Of a stretch of 7,968 bases of DNA, positions 1 to 5,472 are shown in pieces. This stretch comes from SIG459 sp045532145 (GTDB taxonomy: Bacteria > Bacillota > Clostridia > Oscillospirales > Oscillospiraceae). A program made the position numbers and the translations under genes. Numbering within the stretch: position 1 is the stretch's first letter; each line of letters starts with the position of its first letter. A model generated the notes under the pieces. It was given only the letters and a program-made list of their open reading frames with translations. It was not told where the DNA came from and made no database searches. The DNA lies in assembly GCA_045532145.1 (NCBI GenBank), contig JAZSFJ010000169.1, forward strand, positions 1-7,968, given 5' to 3'.

Positions 1-1778
1 CCGACCCCGATCCCGATCCCCAGCCTGATCCTGATCCAGAGCCCGATCCTGAGCCCACTCCCCCCACGCCTCCCACGCCTCCCACAGAACTTGTAACTGT
101 TCCGTCCAGCATGATGTTCAAGGGCGGCAAAACCGGCGGTAGCATGCAGTTCATACTGGAGCTGCGCTATGAGTATGACGAGATGGGCCGTGTTTCCCGG
201 GTTTACACCACCGGCGGTCAGGTTGACATGAAGTGCACTTATGACGAAAACGGCAACCTCAGCACCCTGTATTACAGAGCTGCCGGCGAGGAAATGAACT
301 ATAAGTGGCTCTACAACAGCGATAATGAGCTCATGGCTTATTATGAGAACGGCGTGCTTATTAGCGGCGGCTACTATGAAATGGATGCTCAGGGCAGAGT
401 CATCAAGGAGGAGTTCTTTGATGAGGGCAATATTCCTGTGTGTTTTGAGTACAGCTACGACGAGAACGGACGTATAGCCAGCAAGTATGAAAGCCGCCCG
501 TGGCATACCCCCATCAGATACACCTATACTTATGACGAACTTGGACGGGTAAAGCACGAAACCTTTACCTATGAAGGCTCCAACACAAACCATATGGACT
601 ATGTGTATGCTGAGGACGGCAGTTATGTTATGACCCATACCATGGTTCTGCCGGAGGGAGACGTGTTTTACCTTGAAAGGGTTCATGTCAGCACCGATGC
701 AGAAGGACGGAGAGTGGAGGAAATCTACGATCTGGAAAATGACCGCATAAAGAGTGTAAGCCTGGAGAGCTATGATGCCGCCGGCCGCCTTATCCATAAA
801 ATCGAAACCCGCAGCGCCGCGTTCTACAACAGATATGTGGGAGATGTGTTTGTGGAAAAAGGCTATGTGACCGAGTGGAACTATAACTACGACGCAGAAG
901 GAAGGCTGCTTTCCGTAAAGGAAGAGAACCACGGCTCCAGCATGGACAATGAGGGAAATGTCAGCTTCAAATACACCGGTACCAAGGAAGAGTATTGGGA
1001 GTATGATGCCAAAGGACGCGTGGTAAGCGAAAGCAGCAAGGAGTTTGGCTCCTTCGTCAATGGTGACGGCAGCGACTATACCACACAAAACGGCGCCCAC
1101 GAGATGCGCTATGAGTATGACAGCGTGGGAAGAATGGTGAAGAGCACTGAGACACGCTATATGTTCGGTTACTTCGGCGGAGATCAGGCAGAGCTTAAGC
1201 TCAGCAGCACAGTTGAAAATGTGTATATCTACGATGCCCAGGGGCGTCTTGTGAAGGATTATATAAGAGAAGTGGACGCAAACGGCAAGGGCATCAGCTA
1301 TGTAGAGAACTATGTGTCCTACGACGAACAGGGCAGAATCATCGCACAAAAGGACTCCGGTGATGGCAGCAACATCCAGACATGGAACTACCAGTATGAC
1401 AATGCCGGAAACATTACCTATGAAGCCTACAGCCAGAATGATCGCGGCAATATACAGAGCTACGAGGCGAAGTATACCTACGATTATAATGGCAATCTGG
1501 CAAAAATGGTGTATACCGATAATAGCGGTGTAAGCATAACCGAGAGCTATACATACGATCACCAGTCCCGTCTCATATCCTATAACACCTTCCAGAACGG
1601 AGCTACCAGTGTAACCACACTGAAGTATAATGAAGAGGGGCTCCCCATCCGCACCGAGACTAAGTCCTACGCTGACGGCACTACCATAGTATCCGAAATA
1701 AGCTATGTTCAGATACCCAAGGTGGATATGGATGACTTCGTGGAATCCATGGTGGGCCAGATTGAGTCTCTGCTCTGA
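1..1778 (+). CDS. YD-repeat (RHS-like) surface protein, C-terminal part; start lies outside the window
   Basis: The frame is open from base 3, upstream of the first ATG at 111, so this is the C-terminal 591 residues of a longer protein. It begins with an Asp-Pro, then Thr-Pro-rich linker (bases 3-86). About sixteen degenerate YD repeats follow (about 168-1660), of the form Y-x-YD-x-x-GR, for example YEYDEMGR, YSYDENGR, YTYDELGR and YIYDAQGR. They continue almost to the C-terminus. YD repeats form extended beta-sheet shells in RHS/teneurin-type proteins, which are usually secreted or cell-wall attached. The linker suggests a stalk joining this part to an unseen N-terminal export or anchoring region. 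There is no RHS core-associated motif and no variable C-terminal toxin domain: the protein simply ends about 38 residues after the last repeat. I infer a structural or adhesive surface role rather than a polymorphic toxin. It stands alone and converges with the next gene. The family is clear; the function is not. Confidence 0.85.
   Translation, partial: DPDPDPQPDPDPEPDPEPTPPTPPTPPTELVTVPSSMMFKGGKTGGSMQFILELRYEYDEMGRVSRVYTTGGQVDMKCTYDENGNLSTLYYRAAGEEMNYKWLYNSDNELMAYYENGVLISGGYYEMDAQGRVIKEEFFDEGNIPVCFEYSYDENGRIASKYESRPWHTPIRYTYTYDELGRVKHETFTYEGSNTNHMDYVYAEDGSYVMTHTMVLPEGDVFYLERVHVSTDAEGRRVEEIYDLENDRIKSVSLESYDAAGRLIHKIETRSAAFYNRYVGDVFVEKGYVTEWNYNYDAEGRLLSVKEENHGSSMDNEGNVSFKYTGTKEEYWEYDAKGRVVSESSKEFGSFVNGDGSDYTTQNGAHEMRYEYDSVGRMVKSTETRYMFGYFGGDQAELKLSSTVENVYIYDAQGRLVKDYIREVDANGKGISYVENYVSYDEQGRIIAQKDSGDGSNIQTWNYQYDNAGNITYEAYSQNDRGNIQSYEAKYTYDYNGNLAKMVYTDNSGVSITESYTYDHQSRLISYNTFQNGATSVTTLKYNEEGLPIRTETKSYADGTTIVSEISYVQIPKVDMDDFVESMVGQIESLL
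3..86 (+). repeat. Asp/Pro then Thr/Pro tandem codon repeat (linker)
   Basis: Twenty-eight in-frame codons alternate Asp or Glu with Pro (mostly GAT/GAC-CCN) and then Thr with Pro (a CCC-ACG-CCT unit). The DNA is itself repetitive, so copy number could vary by slippage. In the protein it would form a stiff, extended, acidic linker, common between the anchor and the exposed domain of Gram-positive surface proteins. Confidence 0.85.
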
Positions 1779-1810
1779 GCCGGATAACAAAACAACTGGA
1801 TAAAAAAGCA

Positions 1811-1848
1811 AAAAAGTCCGGGATTCTCTCAAGAATCCCGGACTTTTT
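1811..1848. terminator. Strong intrinsic terminator, potentially bidirectional
   Basis: A perfect 17-bp inverted repeat (arms 1811-1827 and 1832-1848, loop CTCA) has a GC-rich core, GTCCGGGATTCT, flanked by five A on the left and five T on the right. It lies 32 bases after the YD-protein stop, in the gap between two convergent genes. The A and T tracts allow it to stop transcription on either strand. Confidence 0.9.
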
Positions 1849-1893
1849 CATAGTGTCAAAAAGTGGCACCGCCACTTTTTGACACTATGAAAA
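1845..1893. repeat. Perfect 23-bp hairpin with 3-base loop
   Basis: The arms 1845-1867 and 1871-1893 are perfect reverse complements around the loop ACC. The left arm starts inside the T-tract of the preceding terminator, so the two hairpins share four bases. No U-tract follows directly. It may be a second barrier to read-through or a repeat-family palindrome. Confidence 0.75.
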
Positions 1894-1895
1894 CA

Positions 1896-1927
1896 GCTTT
1901 TTTTGAGCTGAAAAGGCTCAAAAAAGC
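1896..1927. repeat. T-rich hairpin, possible minus-strand terminator
   Basis: TTTTTTGAGC (1899-1908) pairs with GCTCAAAAAA (1916-1925) around a 7-base loop, with a GC pair outside a one-base bulge. Read on the minus strand, it would help end transcription of the convergent dehydrogenase gene. The stem is weaker than its neighbours because it is mostly A-T. Confidence 0.5.
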
Positions 1928-1939
1928 ATGGATTTAAAC

Positions 1940-1966
1940 GTGTAGGGGGCCCTTCGCCCCCTACAC
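1940..1966. repeat. GC-rich hairpin repeat (GTGTAGGGGGC)
   Basis: An 11-bp perfect stem (1940-1950 with 1956-1966) encloses the loop CCTTC. The TGTAGGG start recurs near the right end of the window, at 7873, also at the base of a hairpin between genes. From general familiarity such palindromes are common intergenic repeats in Clostridia; copy number in this genome cannot be seen here. Confidence 0.6.
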
Positions 1967-2025
1967 ACGCCCCCGCTACTCAGTTTCGTAACTCAGCAGC
2001 ATGGTGTCAATAAAGCTTAGACAGC

Positions 2026-2046
2026 AAACAGGGTAACATCCTGTTT
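2026..2046 (-). terminator. Weak hairpin at the end of the dehydrogenase gene
   Basis: AAACAGG (2026-2032) pairs with CCTGTTT (2040-2046), overlapping the TAA stop of the minus-strand gene. There is no T-run after it on the minus strand, so it may instead protect the 3' end or assist the hairpins further downstream. It is a weak call. Confidence 0.3.
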
Positions 2047-2779
2047 ACAGTATATATCCGCCGTCGGAGGTGAGTACCTGACCGGTTATGAAGCTTGCCT
2101 CTTCGCTTGCGAAGAAGGCTACGGCTCCGGCGATGTCCTCGGGGCGGCCGATGCGTCCGAGGGGCGTCATGCCTGCAAGGGACTCCATAACATCGGGAGG
2201 GAGAACGGAGAGCATATCTGTGTCCACAACGCCGGGAGCAACGCAGTTAACGCGGATTCCGGAGGGGGCCAGCTCCATGGCAAGGGACTTGCTGAAGCCG
2301 ATAAGAGCGGCCTTGGTGGCGGAGTAGGGCACTTCGCAGCTGGCTCCCCGCAGTCCCCATATGGAGGAAACGGTTATTATGCAGCCCTCTTTGGCGGAAA
2401 TCATGTCACCCAGCACCGCCTGCACGCAGTTGAAAGCGCCGCGGACATTGGTGTTGAAAAAGCGGTCCCACATCTCGTCGGTAACATCCTGAATCTGGCA
2501 GATGCCCGCAATGCCGGCGTTGCTCACAAGCACGCTGACGGAGCCAAGTTCCGCCTTCACGGCGGCGACCATGGCCTCCACCTGAGAACGCTGAGACACA
2601 TCGGCCCGGTAAATCATGGCCCGGCGGCCCATGGCCTCCAGAAGAGCCTTTACCTCCAGGGCCTTGTCCTCCCGCTCGATAAAGTTTATGCATATATCAT
2701 AGCCCTCCTGACCGAGGCGCAGGGCGATTGCTCTGCCTATGCCCCGGGAAGAGCCGGTAACAAGTGCGATTTTTTTCAT
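2045..2779 (-). CDS. FabG-like short-chain dehydrogenase/reductase; possible EF-P 5-aminopentanone reductase (YmfI type)
   Basis: This 244-residue classical SDR is full length. The Rossmann motif TGSSRGIG lies at 8-15, Asp60 follows the third strand, and NAG lies at 87-89. The catalytic tetrad is N111, S139, Y152 and K156, with the C-terminal T-D-G-G typical of FabG-like enzymes. It should be an NAD(P)H-dependent cytoplasmic reductase. The catalytic segment SSIWG-x-x-GASCEV-x-YS-x-x-K resembles, from memory, the YmfI group, which reduces the 5-aminopentanone modification on elongation factor P, rather than 3-oxoacyl-ACP reductase proper. That assignment is inference; generic FabG activity remains possible. 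The start is supported by GAGGTG (2787-2792) seven bases upstream. It is monocistronic here, convergent with the YD-repeat gene and divergent from the transporter. The acpP gene in this window is nearly 5 kb away in another operon, so it does not argue for fatty acid synthesis. Confidence 0.93.
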   Translation of the reverse strand: MKKIALVTGSSRGIGRAIALRLGQEGYDICINFIEREDKALEVKALLEAMGRRAMIYRADVSQRSQVEAMVAAVKAELGSVSVLVSNAGIAGICQIQDVTDEMWDRFFNTNVRGAFNCVQAVLGDMISAKEGCIITVSSIWGLRGASCEVPYSATKAALIGFSKSLAMELAPSGIRVNCVAPGVVDTDMLSVLPPDVMESLAGMTPLGRIGRPEDIAGAVAFFASEEASFITGQVLTSDGGYIL

Positions 2780-2834
2780 TTTTATTCACCTCGGGGACTA
2801 TTCTACCACAGCCCCGGGGATTTTTATATAGGGT

Positions 2835-2863
2835 TTGAAAACTTTATTTCGGAGTGGTATAAT
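2835..2863 (+). promoter_or_regulatory. Sigma-A promoter with extended -10, for the transporter operon
   Basis: TTGAAA (2835-2840) and a perfect TATAAT (2858-2863) are 17 bases apart. A TG one base before the -10 (2855-2856) gives an extended -10. Transcription should start near 2870, leaving a leader of about 70 bases before the transporter gene. Confidence 0.85.
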
Positions 2864-2892
2864 TCTGTAATCTGATGCAGAGTAATGCTTCC

Positions 2893-2922
2893 ATATAGCT
2901 CCCTCGTCAGAGGGAGCTATAT
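2893..2922 (+). repeat. Leader hairpin, solo copy of an intergenic repeat terminus
   Basis: A 13-bp perfect stem (2893-2905 with 2910-2922) has the loop GTCA. Its core CTCCCTC-loop-GAGGGAG is the same as both ends of the larger element at 4298-4448, differing only in the loop. It lies between the transcription start and the ribosome site of the transporter gene, ending five bases before AGGA, so it will be part of the mRNA leader. Confidence 0.75.
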
Positions 2923-2939
2923 TAAAAGGAATGGAATAT

Positions 2940-3839
2940 ATGAAAACAAACAAAACGAGACAAATAGTTTTCCCCACTCTGGCGGCCCTTATATGGGGCA
3001 CGGCCTTTGTGGCCCAGAGTGTTTCCACGGACCATGTGGGCCCCTTTGCCTTTAACGCAGCACGCAGCATAATAGCCTTTTTCGTCCTCTGGGCGGTGGC
3101 GGCCATATTCAAAAGAGCCAGGGCAAAGCGGGGCGAGGCGGCAGCTTCCGGCTCGCGCCGTGAGCTTATCATGGGCGGCGTATGCTGCGGTGTGGTGCTG
3201 GCCATTGCTGCCAACTTCCAGCAGGCGGGCCTTGCGGATACGGCTCCCGGCAAGGCGGGCTTCATCACCGCCCTCTATGTGGTGCTGGTGCCTGTGCTGG
3301 GTATTTTTCTCCGCCGCAGAGCCTCTTTGCCTGTGTGGCTGGGAGCGGTGCTTGCGGTGGGAGGACTCTACCTCCTGTGCATAAAAGAGGGCTTCTCCGT
3401 AGAGAAAAGTGACCTTCTGGTTCTCGCCTGTGCTTTCGTATTCGCCCTGCATATAATGTGCATCGACCATTTTGTCCAGAAGGTGGACGGCGTTCAGCTG
3501 AGCTGCGTTCAGTTCCTTACGGCGGGTGTGGTCTCCGCTGTGCTCTCTCTTATTTTCGAGCGGCAGGATATAGCCGGCATCTGGCATTGCATATTGCCCA
3601 TACTCTATGTGGGCGTATTTTCCTCCGGCGTGGCCTACACTCTGCAGATTTTGGCACAGAAGGACTCCGACCCCACGGTGGTCAGCATACTTCTCAGCCT
3701 TGAATCCGTGTTCTCCGTGCTGGCGGGAGCGGTGATTCTTGGTGACCGCCTCAGCGGAAGGGAGTACATAGGCTGTCTGCTGATGTTCGCCGCCGTGGTG
3801 CTGGCACAGCTGCCATGGCCGGTGAAAAAGAAAGGATGA
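2940..3839 (+). CDS. EamA/DMT-family membrane transporter
   Basis: This is a 299-residue protein with about ten hydrophobic helices (roughly 9-28, 35-57, 75-93, 103-124, 131-148, 157-175, 187-205, 214-235, 245-267, 275-293), the two-times-five layout of EamA-domain permeases. The segment ALIWGTAFVAQ in helix 1 and the pattern S-x-L-x-S-L-E-S-V-F-S-V-L-A-G near helix 9 are typical of the family. The C-terminus is basic (KKKG), fitting the cytoplasm. Family members export metabolites or amino acids, or take up diverse small solutes; the substrate cannot be told from sequence. I prefer the ATG at 2940 to the in-frame ATG at 2931: AGGA (2927-2930) directly abuts the latter but lies nine bases before the former. 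It is the first gene of a two-gene unit with the DUF523 gene, under its own strong promoter. Confidence 0.93.
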   Translation: MKTNKTRQIVFPTLAALIWGTAFVAQSVSTDHVGPFAFNAARSIIAFFVLWAVAAIFKRARAKRGEAAASGSRRELIMGGVCCGVVLAIAANFQQAGLADTAPGKAGFITALYVVLVPVLGIFLRRRASLPVWLGAVLAVGGLYLLCIKEGFSVEKSDLLVLACAFVFALHIMCIDHFVQKVDGVQLSCVQFLTAGVVSAVLSLIFERQDIAGIWHCILPILYVGVFSSGVAYTLQILAQKDSDPTVVSILLSLESVFSVLAGAVILGDRLSGREYIGCLLMFAAVVLAQLPWPVKKKG

Positions 3840-3843
3840 TTAT

Positions 3844-4278
3844 ATGAACATACTTATTTCCGGCTGCCTCTTGGGCCTCAGCTGCCGCTATGACGGCAAG
3901 AGCAAGGGTCTGGATAAGGCTCTCATTGAAAAACTCCAGTCTCGGCATACTCTCATACCCGCTTGCCCTGAGCAGCTGGGCGGACTGCCCACACCCAGAA
4001 ATCCCTCTGAGCGCATTGGCGACAGGGTGATGATGGACTCCCGAACGGATGTGACGGAGGAGTATCGCCGGGGCGCGGAGCAGGCACTATATCTGGCAAA
4101 GCTCTTTGGCTGCGAGGCGGCCATACTGAAAGAGCGCAGCCCCTCCTGCGGCTGCGGCAGCATATATGACGGCACATTTTCCGGCTCTCTCACCGAAGGC
4201 GACGGAGTGACCGCGGAGCTGTTCAAGGCAAACGGCATCCCCGTTTACGGAGAGAGCAGGGCAGAGGAGCTTATTTAA
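3844..4278 (+). CDS. DUF523-family protein (YbbK-like)
   Basis: This small cytoplasmic protein of 144 residues is the usual length for DUF523. The family's conserved blocks are present in order: SGCLLGLSCRYDG (6-18), PACPEQLGGLPTPR (39-52), and ERSPSCGCGSIYDG with TFSG (97-114). Cysteines 8, 14, 41, 102 and 104 lie in these blocks and could bind a metal or cluster, though that is inference. No membrane segment is seen. The function of the family is not established as far as I know; members also occur fused to DUF1722. Its ribosome site AAAGGA (3831-3836) overlaps the end of the transporter gene and its ATG comes four bases after that stop, so translation is probably coupled. No clear intrinsic terminator follows; the repeat element begins about 20 bases downstream. 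Confidence 0.92.
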   Translation: MNILISGCLLGLSCRYDGKSKGLDKALIEKLQSRHTLIPACPEQLGGLPTPRNPSERIGDRVMMDSRTDVTEEYRRGAEQALYLAKLFGCEAAILKERSPSCGCGSIYDGTFSGSLTEGDGVTAELFKANGIPVYGESRAEELI

Positions 4279-4297
4279 GTAATCATGCTTATTATAG

Positions 4298-4448
4298 CTC
4301 CCTCTGATGAGGGAGCTGGCACGGCTTTAGCCGTGACTGAGGGAGAGACCGCCGCGGTTGGGTCTATCTATCGAAGGCTTAAAAGATGCTGCCAAATCAC
4401 ATTCTCTCCCTCCGAGCCCAGCGGGCCCACCTCCCTCATCAGAGGGAG
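4298..4448. mobile_element. MITE-like palindromic element, about 151 bp, with 18-bp perfect terminal inverted repeats
   Basis: The left end (4298-4315, CTCCCTCTGATGAGGGAG) is the exact reverse complement of the right end (4431-4448), and each end is itself a 7-bp hairpin. Inside, GAGGGAGAGA (4339-4348) pairs with its complement at 4403-4412. There are also small hairpins CACGGC/GCCGTG (4320-4335) and GCCC/GGGC (4416-4426). The central part (4349-4402) shows no gene. There is no transposase and I see no clear target-site duplication. It lies between the DUF523 stop and the rpmH promoter. I infer a non-autonomous repeat family; as RNA it would fold into a long branched hairpin. Confidence 0.75.
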
Positions 4449-4494
4449 GTAAAAAAGCGGTATTGCTTCGATATTACACACATAGAAAAAACAC

Positions 4495-4524
4495 TTGACA
4501 CATACGGACGCGTTGTTATATAAT
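4495..4524 (+). promoter_or_regulatory. Consensus sigma-A promoter of the rpmH operon
   Basis: Perfect TTGACA (4495-4500) and TATAAT (4519-4524) are separated by 18 bases. Transcription should begin near 4531. The strength fits a ribosomal protein operon. No other strong promoter is apparent before the acpP end of the block, so it may drive rpmH through acpP. Confidence 0.9.
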
Positions 4525-4531
4525 GTATGTC

Positions 4532-4591
4532 CGTGGGCCTGTGTCCACGCTGAAAATGTCAACTACTGGTGCGGAAATCCGTACCTGTTGA
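4532..4591 (+). promoter_or_regulatory. Structured 5' leader of rpmH (two hairpins)
   Basis: The predicted transcript starts with a hairpin, CGTGG (4532-4536) with CCACG (4545-4549). A longer one follows: TCAAC (4559-4563) with GTTGA (4587-4591), then GGTGCGG (4568-4574) with CCGTACC (4579-4585), including one G-U pair. The ribosome site AAAGGAG (4604-4610) is left free. The pairing is visible in sequence; a regulatory role is inference. Confidence 0.45.
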
Positions 4592-4620
4592 GTATTATTA
4601 TTGAAAGGAGTCAACCCGAG

Positions 4621-4755
4621 ATGCTTCGTACCTATCAGCCCAAGAAGCGCCAGCGCAAGAAAGAGCACGGCTTCCGCAAGAGAATGTCCACCGCTAACGG
4701 CCGCAAGGTCCTCGCACGCCGCAGAGCAAAGGGCAGAGCACGCCTCTCCTACTAA
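4621..4755 (+). CDS. rpmH: 50S ribosomal protein L34
   Basis: A 44-residue, highly basic protein matching L34 almost throughout: RTYQPKKRQRKK at the start, HGFRKRM in the middle, and NGRKVLARRRAKGRARLS at the end. L34 is a small protein of the large ribosomal subunit that binds 23S rRNA. The ATG at 4621 is chosen because it gives the family's standard N-terminus and length and has AAAGGAG (4604-4610) ten bases upstream. The same frame stays open upstream to a TTG at 4495, but that TTG is the promoter's -35 box, so the longer frame is not coding. It is the first gene of the block and is followed by rnpA, the widespread bacterial arrangement. The usual neighbour dnaA is absent on the upstream side. 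Confidence 0.98.
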   Translation: MLRTYQPKKRQRKKEHGFRKRMSTANGRKVLARRRAKGRARLSY

Positions 4756-4791
4756 TTTGTTAGTGTGACATCACCGAGAGGTAACTGAACA

Positions 4792-4848
4792 CCGGTTTAG
4801 ACAAGGGCGGCTTTGACCGCCCTCTTTGCGCATGCAAAGTAAAACCGG
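4792..4848 (+). promoter_or_regulatory. Candidate branched RNA structure between rpmH and rnpA
   Basis: CCGGTTT (4792-4798) can pair with AAACCGG (4842-4848), enclosing two perfect hairpins: AGGGCGG/CCGCCCT (4804-4823) and CTTTGC/GCAAAG (4824-4839). The first resembles a terminator stem but is followed only by CTTTG, so at most partial termination is expected. It lies just before the rnpA ribosome site and could attenuate rnpA relative to rpmH or mark an mRNA processing site. The role is inferred. Confidence 0.5.
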
Positions 4849-4865
4849 AAAAGGAGGAAGGGAAA

Positions 4866-5216
4866 ATGAAGTTCACAGATACTTTGAAGAAAAACTATGA
4901 ATTTCAGCGCCTTTACTCCAAGGGCAAAAGCGTCGTGACACCCCATCTCGTCGTTTATGTCCGGAAAACCAAGAAAAGCTGCAACCGAATCGGCATAACT
5001 GTGAGCACCAAGCTTGGCAAAGCCGTCGTACGCAACCGTGTCCGCCGCCGTCTCAGGGAGATATACCGTCTCAATGAGGAGGCCTTCGCGCCGGGCCTTG
5101 AAATGGTTGTGGTGGCAAGGGTGAAGGCTGTCAGGGCCTCTTACCGCCAGCTGGAGCAGAGCTTTATGTCCGCCTGCGGAAAGCTGGGCGTTCTGAGAGA
5201 GGGCAGTGAGAGCTGA
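4866..5216 (+). CDS. rnpA: Ribonuclease P protein component
   Basis: This is a 116-residue basic protein, the normal size for RnpA. The signature RNR region KAVVRNRVRRRLREIYR spans about 52-68 and contacts the RNase P RNA. RIGITVSTKLG (41-51) forms the preceding conserved strand and turn. With the catalytic RNA (rnpB, not in this window) it removes the 5' leaders of pre-tRNAs, the protein helping to bind the leader. The start has a strong AAGGAGG (4851-4857) eight bases upstream, plus the family N-terminus with F-x-R-L-Y-x-x-G-K-S. The 110-base gap after rpmH carries a candidate RNA structure. Its TGA overlaps the yidD ATG by one base, so yidD translation is probably coupled to it. Confidence 0.97.
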   Translation: MKFTDTLKKNYEFQRLYSKGKSVVTPHLVVYVRKTKKSCNRIGITVSTKLGKAVVRNRVRRRLREIYRLNEEAFAPGLEMVVVARVKAVRASYRQLEQSFMSACGKLGVLREGSES

Positions 5217-5434
5217 TGAAAAGGATCCTTATCGCACTGGTGAAATTTTATCGCTCCCAAATCTCCCCTTTAACACCGCCGAGCTGCCGGTTCATCCCCA
5301 CCTGTTCCCAATATGCGCTTGAGGCTCTGGAGAAATACGGAGCTTTGAAGGGGACATGGCTTGCAATCAAGCGCATCTCCCGTTGCCATCCCTTTCACCG
5401 GGGAGAGCACGATTTTTATGATCCGGTGCCCTGA
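5216..5434 (+). CDS. yidD: Membrane protein insertion efficiency factor YidD
   Basis: A 72-residue protein with all family hallmarks: an amphipathic N-terminus with FYRSQISPLTPPSCRFIPTCS (11-31), YALEALEKYGALKGTWLAIKR (33-53), the RCHPF motif (56-60) and a DPVP end. Cysteines 24, 30 and 57 are the conserved ones. YidD lies at the inner face of the membrane and aids YidC-dependent insertion, as known for E. coli; its exact mechanism is unclear. Its ATG overlaps the rnpA stop (TGATG), so it depends on coupling or on weak purine-rich sequence (GAGAGGG) inside the end of rnpA. yidC follows after 38 bases, as in most bacteria. Confidence 0.96.
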   Translation: MKRILIALVKFYRSQISPLTPPSCRFIPTCSQYALEALEKYGALKGTWLAIKRISRCHPFHRGEHDFYDPVP

Positions 5435-5472
5435 GAAATGAGGGCTCCGAAGATATTAGGAGTCATACTATT

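Noticed and set aside
2931..2939. ATG at 2931 as the transporter start
   Set aside because: The AGGA directly abuts this ATG, leaving no spacing; the ATG at 2940 has nine bases and keeps the whole first helix.
2798..3587. Minus-strand open frames overlapping the EamA transporter gene
   Set aside because: The plus-strand frame encodes a clear ten-helix transporter with promoter and ribosome site; the opposite frames show no family motifs.
4296..4449. CRISPR-like reading of the repeated CTCCCTC/GAGGGAG units
   Set aside because: The units are inverted, not direct repeats at constant spacing, there are only two ends and no spacers, and no cas gene is present.
4495..4620. Upstream in-frame extension of rpmH from a TTG
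   Set aside because: The TTG is part of the -35 box and the extension covers the -10 and leader; the standard L34 start at 4621 has its own ribosome site.
4811..4827. Full intrinsic terminator after rpmH
   Set aside because: The stem is good but the tail is CTTTG rather than a U-run, and rnpA follows without its own visible promoter.
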